DNA of 53,075 bases from Clostridia bacterium (GTDB lineage: Bacteria; Bacillota; Clostridia; Christensenellales; Borkfalkiaceae): the NCBI GenBank assembly GCA_017462985.1, contig JAFTQB010000002.1:1-53075 (forward strand), given 5' to 3'. The position numbers and the translations under genes were made by a program. Within the stretch, counting starts at the first letter, position 1; each line of letters opens with the position of its first letter. Shown here one piece after another: positions 1 to 7,504 of this stretch. Below the pieces are notes generated by a model that was given only the letters and a program-made list of their open reading frames with translations, did no database searches and was not told the origin of the DNA.

Positions 1-1218
1 AACGGCGTGAAAGTATTATCGGCTATGGAAAATATCCCCGACACGCCCGAAGGCATTATACTTGAAAGTTTACTTGAAGGTATGAACCAATACTATTCCG
101 CAGAGCTTTCCCAAAAGGTTAAACGCGGTATGAAAGAAACCCGATTAAAAGGAAACTATCAAGGCGGTGGCTTGCCTTACGGTTATAAAGTTATCGACCG
201 TAAAGTTACGATAGACGAACCTACCGCGGAAGTGGTACGTTATATGTACGAACAGTATTCCAAAGGCGCGTTTGTACGTGAAATTATATCGGCTTTGACG
301 GCAAAAGGAATCTTATACAAAGGCAGACCGTTTGCAACCAATACGGTGTACGGGATTTTACGCAATGAAAAATATTCGGGCGTTTACTATCTCGGTGATG
401 AGCGCGTAGATAACATTTATCCGCAAATTATCGACGACGAACTTTTCCGTTCGGTACGTTCTAAAATTAAAATCAATACTTGTGGCAAAAAGAGCGTGAA
501 AACGGTGTATCTTTTTAGAAATAAAATCAAATGCGGATATTGCGGAAAACCTATTAGCGCAGATACAGGTACGGCACGAAACGGCGAAATCAAGCGTTAT
601 TACAAATGTCTTGGTCGTAAAAAATACGCTAACCATTGCGAGAAAACGCAAATACCGAAAGCGTACTTGGAAGAATTTATTTTAGACGGCGTTATTAAGA
701 AATTAGAAAGCCCGAAAATTATGGATTCCGTCGTAGAAACTTTGGTAAAATTACAAGATATGCTGATACAGGAAAATTCGTCCTTGAAAGTGCTTACAAG
801 CGAGAAAATCAAAGTCGATAACGCCTTACGGAATCTTGTATCTGCCATAGAGCAGGGCATTATTTCCAACACCACCAACAAACGCTTACACGAGCTTGAA
901 AAACAGCAAGAAGATTTAGAACGGCAAATTTTAATCGAACGCAGTAAAATGAGCGTGAAATTGTCCGCCAAAGATATACGCGAATATTACGAACAGGCGT
1001 TAGCCCTTGAACCGAAAATGCTTATAAACTTTCTTGTAAAAGAAATCGTGTTATATAATGACCGAATCGAAGTATTTTTGAATAACCCCATTAAGATTAG
1101 TCCTGACAATAGTCAGGGCTTTTCTTTATATACAGGCTTTGGCAACCTGCATCATAAGGTACAGTATAAGCCAACGCTTGAAAACATTAAGATGAAGATA
1201 GAAATTTATATCGCATAA
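1..1218 (+). CDS. Large serine recombinase, C-terminal part (5' end outside window)
   Basis: Site-specific DNA recombinase of the large serine family, used by phages, integrative elements and spore-associated elements for integration and excision. The frame is open to the left edge, so the N-terminal catalytic resolvase domain with its serine is outside the window. What is visible: the resolvase/recombinase linker (KRGMKETRLKGN), the recombinase domain (about residues 50-155), a zinc ribbon with Cys pairs near residues 176/179 and 201/211 (KCGYCGK, then KCLG and HCEK), and a charged coiled-coil stretch around 250-320 followed by a short C-terminal tail. Nothing else of a mobile element is visible to the right except a palindromic repeat and a tRNA gene. 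Family assignment is firm; the host element is unknown. Confidence 0.9.
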   Translation, partial: NGVKVLSAMENIPDTPEGIILESLLEGMNQYYSAELSQKVKRGMKETRLKGNYQGGGLPYGYKVIDRKVTIDEPTAEVVRYMYEQYSKGAFVREIISALTAKGILYKGRPFATNTVYGILRNEKYSGVYYLGDERVDNIYPQIIDDELFRSVRSKIKINTCGKKSVKTVYLFRNKIKCGYCGKPISADTGTARNGEIKRYYKCLGRKKYANHCEKTQIPKAYLEEFILDGVIKKLESPKIMDSVVETLVKLQDMLIQENSSLKVLTSEKIKVDNALRNLVSAIEQGIISNTTNKRLHELEKQQEDLERQILIERSKMSVKLSAKDIREYYEQALALEPKMLINFLVKEIVLYNDRIEVFLNNPIKISPDNSQGFSLYTGFGNLHHKVQYKPTLENIKMKIEIYIA

Positions 1219-1249
1219 ATAGAACAAAAACGGCTATTTATTCCACGGT

Positions 1250-1378
1250 ACTCTTGACAAGAGCCTCTGCGGAGTGCGTTGTAAAGGCTTAAAAGAGCCA
1301 ACTACCAACGCCCCCGTAGGGGCTTTTTTGTTGCCTTTGGCAGAACAGCCTAACACACTCCTTTCTCCTGTCAAGAGT
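1250..1378. repeat. Imperfect 129-bp palindromic repeat (MITE-like)
   Basis: Outer arms ACTCTTGACA (from 1250) and TGTCAAGAGT (to 1378) are inverted copies. Inside them GGAGTG (1271) faces CACTCC (1356), and the centre holds a terminator-like hairpin. Together these occupy most of the 336-bp gap between the recombinase and tRNA-Leu. It resembles a small palindromic mobile unit. No gene is supported here. Confidence 0.5.
1310..1329 (+). terminator. Terminator-like hairpin with T6
   Basis: Stem GCCCC/GGGGC with loop CGTA is followed by six T residues on the + strand, about 90 bases after the recombinase stop. It could end recombinase transcription. It is also the centre of the palindromic repeat. 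Confidence 0.6.
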
Positions 1379-1515
1379 CTTTCGCGGCATAAACCGCCGT
1401 TTTTGGGCTTGATTTCATATTTGACGGACACGAACCCGAAACAAAAATTAAACGCGTACACGGGGTATTTTAACGCCCTTATTTTTGATTTTTATTCCGC
1501 GCGGACACAAACAAA

Positions 1516-1550
1516 AAACCTAAACTGAACACGTGGTTCAATTTAGGTTT
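1516..1550 (-). terminator. Intrinsic terminator of tRNA-Leu
   Basis: Read leftward, a 15-bp stem (AAACCTAAATTGAAC arm, one mismatch) with a 5-nt loop is followed by a T-rich run. It starts four bases after the encoded CCA of the tRNA. Confidence 0.85.
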
Positions 1551-1554
1551 AGAG

Positions 1555-1639
1555 TGGTGCGGTCGACAGGAATTGAACCTGCATGGAGTTACCCACAAGA
1601 TCCTTAGTCTTGCGCGTCTGCCAGTTCCGCCACGACCGC
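1555..1639 (-). tRNA. tRNA-Leu (anticodon AAG)
   Basis: An 85-nt class II tRNA on the minus strand. The acceptor stem GCGGTCG (complement of 1633-1639) pairs with CGACCGC, with discriminator A and CCA encoded at 1555-1557. The anticodon stem CAAGA/TCTTG encloses loop CTAAGGA, giving anticodon AAG (codon CUU), with G at position 37. The variable arm is long, as expected for Leu. A34 would need TadA-type deamination to inosine to read other CUN codons. It has its own promoter and terminator. Confidence 0.93.
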
Positions 1640-1652
1640 GTTAACGCATTTT

Positions 1653-1681
1653 ATTATATCTTAACTTCTTCCCTTTGTCAA
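1653..1681 (-). promoter_or_regulatory. Vegetative promoter of tRNA-Leu
   Basis: The minus strand reads TTGACA (1676-1681), 17-nt spacer, TATAAT (1653-1658): a perfect sigma-A consensus 13 bases before the tRNA 5' end. Confidence 0.9.
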
Positions 1682-1740
1682 CTCATTTTTATCCTTACTT
1701 CAAAACTTTTTTCGTTAATCTATTCTTTTTTCCACGCTAC

Positions 1741-1769
1741 GCATATTTTTCCTCTCTTTCCACAAAATA
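1741..1769 (+). promoter_or_regulatory. Candidate sigma-G (forespore) promoter of spoVT
   Basis: GCATA (1741-1745), 17 nt, CAAAATA (1763-1769) matches the forespore consensus GHATR-N17/18-CATNNTA with one mismatch. It lies 21 bases before the spoVT start codon. spoVT of Bacillus subtilis is transcribed by sigma-G, so the site fits the gene. No good sigma-A promoter is seen here. Confidence 0.5.
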
Positions 1770-1790
1770 TCGGTAAATGGAGGAATTATT

Positions 1791-2336
1791 ATGAAAGCAA
1801 CCGGTATTGTCAGACGCATCGACGAACTCGGACGGGTGGTTATCCCCAAAGAAATTCGTCGTACACTTCGCATCAAAGAAGGCGATCCCCTTGAAATTTT
1901 CACCGATCGCGACGAATTGATGCTGAAAAAATATTCACCTATCGCCACTTTGGAACGATTCAGCGACGCCACGGCGCGCTCGCTCCACGATCTCAGCGGC
2001 AGACTCGCAGCCATCACCGATACGGACGAAGTTCTTTTCGCGTTCGGCGAAGGCAAACGCGACCTCGACGGCAAACAACTTTCCGAGGATATGGAAAAAA
2101 TCCTCAAAGACCGCCGAAGCTACACGGCGAGCCTCTCCGAGGGCGGAAAAATTCTCCCCCTCGTGAACGCTCCACACGGCGAAATCACCGCACAAGTCAT
2201 CGTTCCCATCGTTTCAGGCGGCGACTGTTTGGGCTCGATCGTACTCCTTTCCAAAGAAGAAGGTGATAAAATGACGAGCAACGATTTAAACCTCGCCCGT
2301 CTTACCGCTGAAATTTTAGCCAATCAATTCGAATAA
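1791..2336 (+). CDS. spoVT: Stage V sporulation protein T, forespore transcription regulator
   Basis: SpoVT modulates sigma-G-dependent genes in the forespore. The 181-aa protein has the family's two-domain layout. Residues 1-50 form an AbrB-type swapped-hairpin DNA-binding domain (MKATGIVRRIDELGRVVIPK, then IRRTLRIKEGDPLEIF). Residues about 55-181 form a GAF-like domain. Length matches Bacillus SpoVT (178 aa). The start is set by GGAGG eight bases upstream. The upstream region carries a plausible sigma-G promoter, and a stable hairpin lies after the stop. Together with the ger operon it shows that the organism sporulates. Confidence 0.95.
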   Translation: MKATGIVRRIDELGRVVIPKEIRRTLRIKEGDPLEIFTDRDELMLKKYSPIATLERFSDATARSLHDLSGRLAAITDTDEVLFAFGEGKRDLDGKQLSEDMEKILKDRRSYTASLSEGGKILPLVNAPHGEITAQVIVPIVSGGDCLGSIVLLSKEEGDKMTSNDLNLARLTAEILANQFE

Positions 2337-2396
2337 ACTTTGGCTATAACGCAACAAGCGGTTGATTAGCGAAGGTTGCGCCATAGACAACTTAAA

Positions 2397-2427
2397 GGGC
2401 AGGTATGTGTTGAACGCATACCTGCCC
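2397..2427. terminator. Terminator hairpin between spoVT and yugP
   Basis: An 11-bp stem GGGCAGGTATG/CATACCTGCCC with a 9-nt loop sits between the converging genes spoVT and yugP. The rightward tail is CGTTTATTTTA and the leftward tail is TTTAAGTTGT, so it may act in both directions, weakly. Confidence 0.65.
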
Positions 2428-2435
2428 CGTTTATT

Positions 2436-3170
2436 TTATCTTCTTCGTCTGCCGAAGATCGTCAGTACCCAAACGAAAAATCGCAAGAAATATAAAAGCG
2501 AGGTGAGCAACGACGCTACGTAGGTGAGCGCGGCGGCAGATAAAACTTTGTCCGCCCCCACAAGCTCTTCTTCCGTCAAAATTCCTTCCTCTGCGAGCAT
2601 TTGTTTGGCGCGCTTACTAGCGTTAAATTCCACGGGCAAGGTTACGAGCATAAAAATCGTAGAAAGCGAATACGCCACCACGCCCACGAGCGCGAGCGTA
2701 AATCCCAGCGTGTTTTCCGCGTTCGTATACACGAAGCCGTCCAATACGATTCCGATAAGCACCAAAGGCAATGCCAGGTACGAGCCGAAGTTGGCAATCG
2801 GCACCAACAGCGAACGAATGGTATAAGGCAAATAGCCGCGCTTTTTTTGCATTACGTGCCCCACCTCGTGCGCCGCGACGGCAACCGCCGCCACCGAATT
2901 GCTACCGTAGGTGGACTCCGATAAATTCACAAGCCCCTTTTTAGGGTGATAATGATCGGAAAGCGTACCCTTGACGCGGCCGATACGAATTTCCGTTGCG
3001 CCGCCCGCGCGAAGCAAGCGTTGCGCGGCGTCGTAGCCCGTCATATTCGAACGCGTTTGCACCGTGGAAAACGCGTTAAAAGCGGAACGCACCCGCGCGC
3101 TCGCCCAACCCGAAAAAATAGCGCACACCACCAAAGCGAGTAAAAACCAAAGATAATCTCTTAAATACAT
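2436..3170 (-). CDS. yugP: YugP-family membrane zinc metallopeptidase
   Basis: Predicted membrane-bound neutral zinc peptidase of the YugP family (Zn_peptidase_2). The chosen start gives 244 aa. There is an N-terminal hydrophobic helix (residues 5-22), the zinc motif HEVGH at residues 101-105, two more hydrophobic segments around 120-175 and a C-terminal pair near 205-238. A GTG four codons upstream is in frame, but it overlaps the ribosome binding site AGGGGGTG, so ATG at 3170 is preferred. It lies 54 bases downstream of rsmI in the same direction and may be the last gene of that operon. YugP-like genes are common next to translation genes in Clostridia; the substrate is unknown. Confidence 0.85.
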   Translation of the reverse strand: MYLRDYLWFLLALVVCAIFSGWASARVRSAFNAFSTVQTRSNMTGYDAAQRLLRAGGATEIRIGRVKGTLSDHYHPKKGLVNLSESTYGSNSVAAVAVAAHEVGHVMQKKRGYLPYTIRSLLVPIANFGSYLALPLVLIGIVLDGFVYTNAENTLGFTLALVGVVAYSLSTIFMLVTLPVEFNASKRAKQMLAEEGILTEEELVGADKVLSAAALTYVASLLTSLLYFLRFFVWVLTIFGRRRR

Positions 3171-3224
3171 AATCGATAGCACCCCCTATGTAGGTAAATT
3201 GCCTTTGACAATGGCAATCGTGGC

Positions 3225-4031
3225 TCATTCGATATTGATCGCGTAAGGGTACAGCTCCGATTTGGAAACCCCGCGATCTTTCGCGGCGCGTTTCAAGGCT
3301 TCCTTTTTCGGCAAGCCCTGCGCCATATAATAACGGATATGTTCTTCAGGCGAAAGCGCATTTAAGGGATTTTCCTTTTCCTCCGCACCCTGCACTACGA
3401 GCACGTATTCCCCGCGCTTTTCTCCCGCCAAACCCTCGGAAAGCATAAATTGCGTAGCTTCTTCGTGTATCTTCGTGATTTCGCGAACCGCCGCCGCACG
3501 GCGTTCTCCAAACACTTCGTACATCGCCGCAATATCCTTATCCACGTCCTGAGGCGCGCTATGGAATACAAGCGTCAATCTTAAATCCTTGTACGCTTCC
3601 AACACTTTATATTTTTCCCCTTTTTTATCCGGTAAAAACCCGATAAACGCAAATTGATCGGCAGGAAGCGCGGAAAGCACCAACGCCGCCACGAACGCGC
3701 ACGCGCCGGGGATCAGCGTATACGGCTCGCCCGCCTCGCGAAGCGTTTTGCAAACGATATTCCCGGGGTCGGAAATCACAGGCGTGCCCGCGTCGGAAAC
3801 CACCGCTACTTTCTTCCCCTCGCGCGAGGCTTCCAAAATTTTTTGCGCCGCTTCCGTTTCGTTAAACTTATGGCAAGCAAACAGCGGTTTTTTGATCTCG
3901 TACGCGTTCAAAAGCCGTAGGGTATGCCGCGTGTCCTCGCAAAAAATAACGTCCGCTTCCTTAAGCGTTTCCAACGCGCGAAGGGTGATATCTTTTAAAT
4001 TGCCGATCGGCGTCGCTACAAAACTGACCAT
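3225..4031 (-). CDS. rsmI: 16S rRNA (cytidine1402-2'-O)-methyltransferase
   Basis: RsmI uses SAM to methylate the ribose of C1402 in the 16S rRNA decoding centre. The 268-aa protein begins with the family signature (VATPIGNLKDIT), followed by FCEDTRHT and the SDAGTPVISDPG glycine-rich stretch near residues 80-92. The C-terminal region is the usual RsmI helical part (GLPKKEALKRAAKDRGVSKSE). The start has GGGGGAAAGG just upstream. It follows prfA by 13 bases, so release factor, its methylase and this rRNA methylase are in one transcript. Confidence 0.95.
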   Translation of the reverse strand: MVSFVATPIGNLKDITLRALETLKEADVIFCEDTRHTLRLLNAYEIKKPLFACHKFNETEAAQKILEASREGKKVAVVSDAGTPVISDPGNIVCKTLREAGEPYTLIPGACAFVAALVLSALPADQFAFIGFLPDKKGEKYKVLEAYKDLRLTLVFHSAPQDVDKDIAAMYEVFGERRAAAVREITKIHEEATQFMLSEGLAGEKRGEYVLVVQGAEEKENPLNALSPEEHIRYYMAQGLPKKEALKRAAKDRGVSKSELYPYAINIE

Positions 4032-4044
4032 ACCTTTCCCCCGT

Positions 4045-5121
4045 TTATTCGTTTTCGCTCTGCGAAGCGAGCAACGCTTCCCGATCCGCGATCGTAAGCG
4101 CTTCCACCATCGAATCGATATCCCCCATGATAAACGCGTCGAGGTTGTATTGGCTCAACCCGATACGGTGATCGGTTACGCGGCTTTGGGGAAAATTATA
4201 AGTTCTGATCCGCTCGCTTCGATCGCCGCTGCCCACCATACTTCGTCGGTTTTCTTCCCTCGCCCGCGCGTTTTGACCGTTATAAAAATCGTACACGCGC
4301 GACCGCAAAACCTTAAACGCCCGCTCTTTATTTTTCAGCTGTGAACGCTCGTCTTGGCAGGTTACCACGATCCCCGTAGGAAAGTGCGTGATCCGCACGG
4401 CGGAAGCCACTTTATTAACGTTTTGACCGCCCGCGCCGCCCGAATGGAAAATATCGATGCGGATATCCTTATCCAAAATTTCCACTTCCACCTCTTCCGC
4501 TTCGGGCAGCACCGCCACCGTCGCCGCGGAAGTATGGATACGCCCCTGCGTCTCGGTAGCAGGTACGCGTTGAACGCGATGAACGCCGCTTTCGTACTTC
4601 AATAATTTGTAAGCGCCCGCTCCCGACACCGAATAAACGGCTTCCTTCATCCCGCCAAGCTCGGTGGGGCTGATTTCGATCTCTTCCACCTTCAAACGGT
4701 GCGCCGCGCAAAAATTTAAATACATACGGCAAAGTTCGCCCGCGAACAGCGCGGCTTCCTCGCCGCCCGTCCCCGCGCGAACTTCCAAAATACAGTTCTT
4801 TTCGTCGTTTTTATCCTTGGGAAGCAGCAAGATCTTCAGCTCGTCGCGAAGCTTTGCTAGCCGTTCCTTGCAAGCGTAGCCCTCGTCCACGAGCATTTTT
4901 TTCATCTCCGCGTCCGTTTCCTCTTCCGAAAGCGCGAACGCGTCGTTCATTTCCCGCTCGCAAGCGAGGTATTCCTCGTACTTTTCCGCGGTTTCCCGTA
5001 TCTCTGCCTGCTCCTTGGAATATTTTTGCCAAACGCTCATATCGGCGAGGGTATCGAAGTCGGCGAGCTTTTCCGCCAAAAACCGATACCGTTTTAAAAT
5101 TTCTTCCGATTTTCTCAGCAC
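4045..5121 (-). CDS. prfA: Peptide chain release factor 1
   Basis: RF1 terminates translation at UAA and UAG. The 358-aa protein has the standard length and landmarks: N-terminal coiled-coil domain, GTGGEEA (117-123), the stop-codon-reading PAT tripeptide at 187-189 that marks RF1 rather than RF2, and the catalytic GGQ at 231-233 in HSGGAGGQNVNKV. Q233 is the residue methylated by PrmC, encoded immediately upstream. The start codon is GTG with GAGAGGG in front. It lies 13 bases after the DUF1385-PrmC gene and is very likely cotranscribed. Confidence 0.97.
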   Translation of the reverse strand: MLRKSEEILKRYRFLAEKLADFDTLADMSVWQKYSKEQAEIRETAEKYEEYLACEREMNDAFALSEEETDAEMKKMLVDEGYACKERLAKLRDELKILLLPKDKNDEKNCILEVRAGTGGEEAALFAGELCRMYLNFCAAHRLKVEEIEISPTELGGMKEAVYSVSGAGAYKLLKYESGVHRVQRVPATETQGRIHTSAATVAVLPEAEEVEVEILDKDIRIDIFHSGGAGGQNVNKVASAVRITHFPTGIVVTCQDERSQLKNKERAFKVLRSRVYDFYNGQNARAREENRRSMVGSGDRSERIRTYNFPQSRVTDHRIGLSQYNLDAFIMGDIDSMVEALTIADREALLASQSENE

Positions 5122-5134
5122 GCTGCCCTCTCCC

Positions 5135-6976
5135 TTAAATGACGATCTTCACAAATCTCTTTACGCCCGCCATATCCTTGATGATGATGGAATAATCGGC
5201 GTATTTAAACAATTGTACCACCTTTTCCGCTTGTCCTTCCCCCACTTCGAGAATAATCATTCCGCCCCGTGCGAGGTATTTTGGCGCGTCCGCCGCAATA
5301 CGGCGATAATAATCCAATCCGTCCTCGCCGCCGTCGAGCGCCAAGCGCGGCTCGTGGTCTTTCACTTCCCGTTGCAACGTACCGATCTCGGCGGACGGGA
5401 TATAGGGAGGATTGCTGACGATGATATTATACCTACTGCGAATACGCGAAAACAGATCGGATTTAATAAACTTGATATTCGCGCCGTTCGCTTCCGCGTT
5501 TTCCTTGGCAAGCGCCAACGCGCCCTCGGAAATATCGCTCGCCGTTACGGTAACGGGCAGGTTTTTCTTTTCCAATTCCTTCGCCACGGCAATGGCGATC
5601 GCGCCGCTTCCCGTACAAAGATCGAGAATCTGGAACTCCTCTTCCGCGCTCCCGATCACGTGCAACGCAAGCTCTTCCGTTTCCCTGCGAGGGATCAAAA
5701 CGCGTTCGTCCACCTTGATTTTATAGCCGTAAAAATCGGTATCTCCGAAGATATACCAAAGCGGTCTACCCGTCATTCTCTCATCCACCACGGCAAGGAT
5801 CTCTTTCACCTCGGCTTGTTTTAAAATGCGTTCCTCGGAAGCCACCGCGCTCTTGGGGATATCCAATTTCAGCGCAAAAATCCATTCCGCTTCGTCCTCT
5901 TCCACTCCCACGGCGGCAAAACGCGCCTTGGTGCTTTTTAAAAGCTCGCTCATCTTCCCCGCTACGGCAAATACCCGTTCGGGAATCGTTTCATCCTCGT
6001 CCATCGCTTTCACGGTATTAAACGCCGCAATCGCGCATTCGATCATATCGTCCGTCGGCTCGCGCGTGGTGATCCTTTGCAATAAAAGCCCCGGCCACTT
6101 GAAAATAAGAAAGAACGGATGCTCCGTCTTTGCCAATAACCGCAATATCTCGTACGAAATTCCCGCGATCACGGGCAGCATCAAAATTTTAAACGCGATA
6201 CGAATGATCTTGTTTAAAACGTCCTGCCCCGCCACGTAGATCCATTTCCCGATCACAACGTTCGCAAGCGAAAATACCAAAATGGATACGATCATCACGA
6301 TGAACATAAAGGTCGTGCCGCAACGGTCGTGCACGCGCGAACAGGTCTTGACGTTTTCCACCGTCAGCTCCTTGCCCTGTTCGAAGCAGGTAATCGTTTT
6401 ATGCTCCGCGCCGTGGCACATATACACGCGTTTGAGCGAAGGGATCAACCCGATCAAAATCATATACAGCAGGAAGATCACGAGTCGGATCCCGCCCTCT
6501 AAAAGATTGTACCAAAGCATATTCCAGCCCGAACCCGAGGTTTGATAGCCTTTGAGCGGCGTCAAATCAGTGATAAATTGCGGCAACCAAATAAAAATGA
6601 CGAGCGCAAGCGCCACGCCCAAGATCGTGGAAAGCACGTTGAGAATGGAGCTAAGCTCAATCTTATGTTTTTCCGCAAGCCATTTTTCCGCTTTGGACGG
6701 CTGATCGGTATCTTCGATCGCCACGTCTGCGCTACGCATTAATACTTTATTCCCAAGCACGAGCGAAGAAACGAAATTGATCACGCCGCGCACGAACGGC
6801 AGGCGGGAAAACTTGCTTTTTTGTTCCTCGGGCTTGATGCGTTTGGATTCGATCTGAATTTGCCCGTCGGGATCGCGCACGGCGGTGGCGTAAGCCGTTT
6901 TCCCTTTGAGCATTACCCCTTCCATAACGGCTTGACCGCCGATATAAGTTCTGTTTTTTTGCTTTTTTTCTTTCAT
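5135..6976 (-). CDS. prmC: Fusion of DUF1385 membrane protein with PrmC glutamine methyltransferase
   Basis: A single uninterrupted 613-codon frame joins two families usually encoded by neighbouring genes. Residues 1 to about 320 are DUF1385: GGQAVMEGVMLKG near the start, hydrophobic segments around 115-185 and 225-275, and CHGAEHKTITCFE. Residues 342-613 are a complete PrmC (RF1/RF2 GGQ glutamine N5-methyltransferase): helical N-domain, SAM motif DLCTGSGAIA at 451-460, and the glutamine-binding NPPY at 522-525. Met342 sits exactly where a separate PrmC would begin, so internal initiation is possible, but I see no strong ribosome site. The methylase part would be tethered to the membrane. prfA follows 13 bases downstream. 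Confidence 0.9.
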   Translation of the reverse strand: MKEKKQKNRTYIGGQAVMEGVMLKGKTAYATAVRDPDGQIQIESKRIKPEEQKSKFSRLPFVRGVINFVSSLVLGNKVLMRSADVAIEDTDQPSKAEKWLAEKHKIELSSILNVLSTILGVALALVIFIWLPQFITDLTPLKGYQTSGSGWNMLWYNLLEGGIRLVIFLLYMILIGLIPSLKRVYMCHGAEHKTITCFEQGKELTVENVKTCSRVHDRCGTTFMFIVMIVSILVFSLANVVIGKWIYVAGQDVLNKIIRIAFKILMLPVIAGISYEILRLLAKTEHPFFLIFKWPGLLLQRITTREPTDDMIECAIAAFNTVKAMDEDETIPERVFAVAGKMSELLKSTKARFAAVGVEEDEAEWIFALKLDIPKSAVASEERILKQAEVKEILAVVDERMTGRPLWYIFGDTDFYGYKIKVDERVLIPRRETEELALHVIGSAEEEFQILDLCTGSGAIAIAVAKELEKKNLPVTVTASDISEGALALAKENAEANGANIKFIKSDLFSRIRSRYNIIVSNPPYIPSAEIGTLQREVKDHEPRLALDGGEDGLDYYRRIAADAPKYLARGGMIILEVGEGQAEKVVQLFKYADYSIIIKDMAGVKRFVKIVI

Positions 6977-7055
6977 TGTGATATGCCTTTAAACCCTTTA
7001 ATCATATATAACCGCTTTAACGCGCGCCTAAACGCACGCGCGCGTATAAAAACAA

Positions 7056-7083
7056 GGGCTTTAAGGATAAGTCCTTAAAGCCC
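7056..7083 (-). terminator. Intrinsic terminator of rpmE
   Basis: Leftward, a 12-bp stem GGGCTTTAAGGA/TCCTTAAAGCCC with a 4-nt loop is followed by TTGTTTTT, 16 bases after the rpmE stop. The downstream DUF1385-prmC gene therefore probably has its own promoter in 6977-7055, which I could not identify clearly. Confidence 0.9.
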
Positions 7084-7098
7084 GACCAGTTTCTACCA

Positions 7099-7302
7099 TT
7101 ACATACCGTATCTCTTCTTAAACTTATCAATACGTCCACCGGTATCAACTAACTTCTGCTTGCCCGTAAAGAAAGGATGGCAATTACTGCAGATATCCAC
7201 TTTCATAACGTCGCCGTCTTTGGTCGTGCCCGTTTTGAAAGTTGCACCGCAAGCGCAGATCACAGTTACTTCGTGATATTTGGGATGAATGTCAGCTTTC
7301 AT
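7099..7302 (-). CDS. rpmE: Ribosomal protein bL31, zinc-binding type
   Basis: Large-subunit protein L31, 67 aa, starting MKADIHPKY. It is the zinc-binding (C+) form: CACG near residue 16 and CSNCHPF near 36 provide the cysteines. A GTG three codons upstream is in frame but forms part of the GAGGTG ribosome site, so ATG at 7302 is chosen. Consensus promoter upstream, strong terminator downstream, so largely a single-gene unit. Confidence 0.96.
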   Translation of the reverse strand: MKADIHPKYHEVTVICACGATFKTGTTKDGDVMKVDICSNCHPFFTGKQKLVDTGGRIDKFKKRYGM

Positions 7303-7340
7303 TGTTTTCACCTCGCCGTTTATTTCTCAAATGCTTTTTG

Positions 7341-7369
7341 ATTATACCGCTTTTTTTGCCTTCCGTCAA
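7341..7369 (-). promoter_or_regulatory. Promoter of rpmE
   Basis: The minus strand reads TTGACG, 17 nt, TATAAT (7341-7346), about 40 bases before the rpmE start. No Zur-like palindrome was noticed. Confidence 0.85.
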
Positions 7370-7398
7370 CTGTTTTTGCGTGAATTTATAAAAAATAG

Positions 7399-7427
7399 TT
7401 GCAAATTTCTTTTAAATGCGGTATACT
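7399..7427 (+). promoter_or_regulatory. Promoter of the MDR-HAD-YfcE operon
   Basis: TTGCAA (7399-7404), 17 nt, TATACT (7422-7427), divergent from the rpmE promoter. The start codon at 7505 is about 70 bases further on. Confidence 0.8.
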
Positions 7428-7504
7428 ATGAGTAATTACGGGCAAGCGAATGGTTCAGCCTTTCGCAAAAACTCCCCCGTATGCGCTATTTTAGGTGTTT
7501 TTTT

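Noticed and set aside
1234-1528. Two opposing 75- and 84-codon frames in the gap after the recombinase
   Set aside because: Both lie in the palindromic repeat, lack ribosome sites, and mirror each other as expected for a repeat rather than genes.
1219-1639. tRNA-Leu 3' end as attachment site for the serine recombinase element
   Set aside because: No duplicated tRNA end is visible, and large serine recombinases rarely use tRNA ends; the other boundary lies outside the window.
3171-3224. Terminator between rsmI and yugP
   Set aside because: Only a weak six-base stem (ATTGCC/GGCAAT) without a T run, so read-through into yugP is more likely.
5015-5824. 269-codon + strand frame opposite prfA and the PrmC fusion
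   Set aside because: Antisense to two motif-complete genes; no ribosome site, no recognisable domain.
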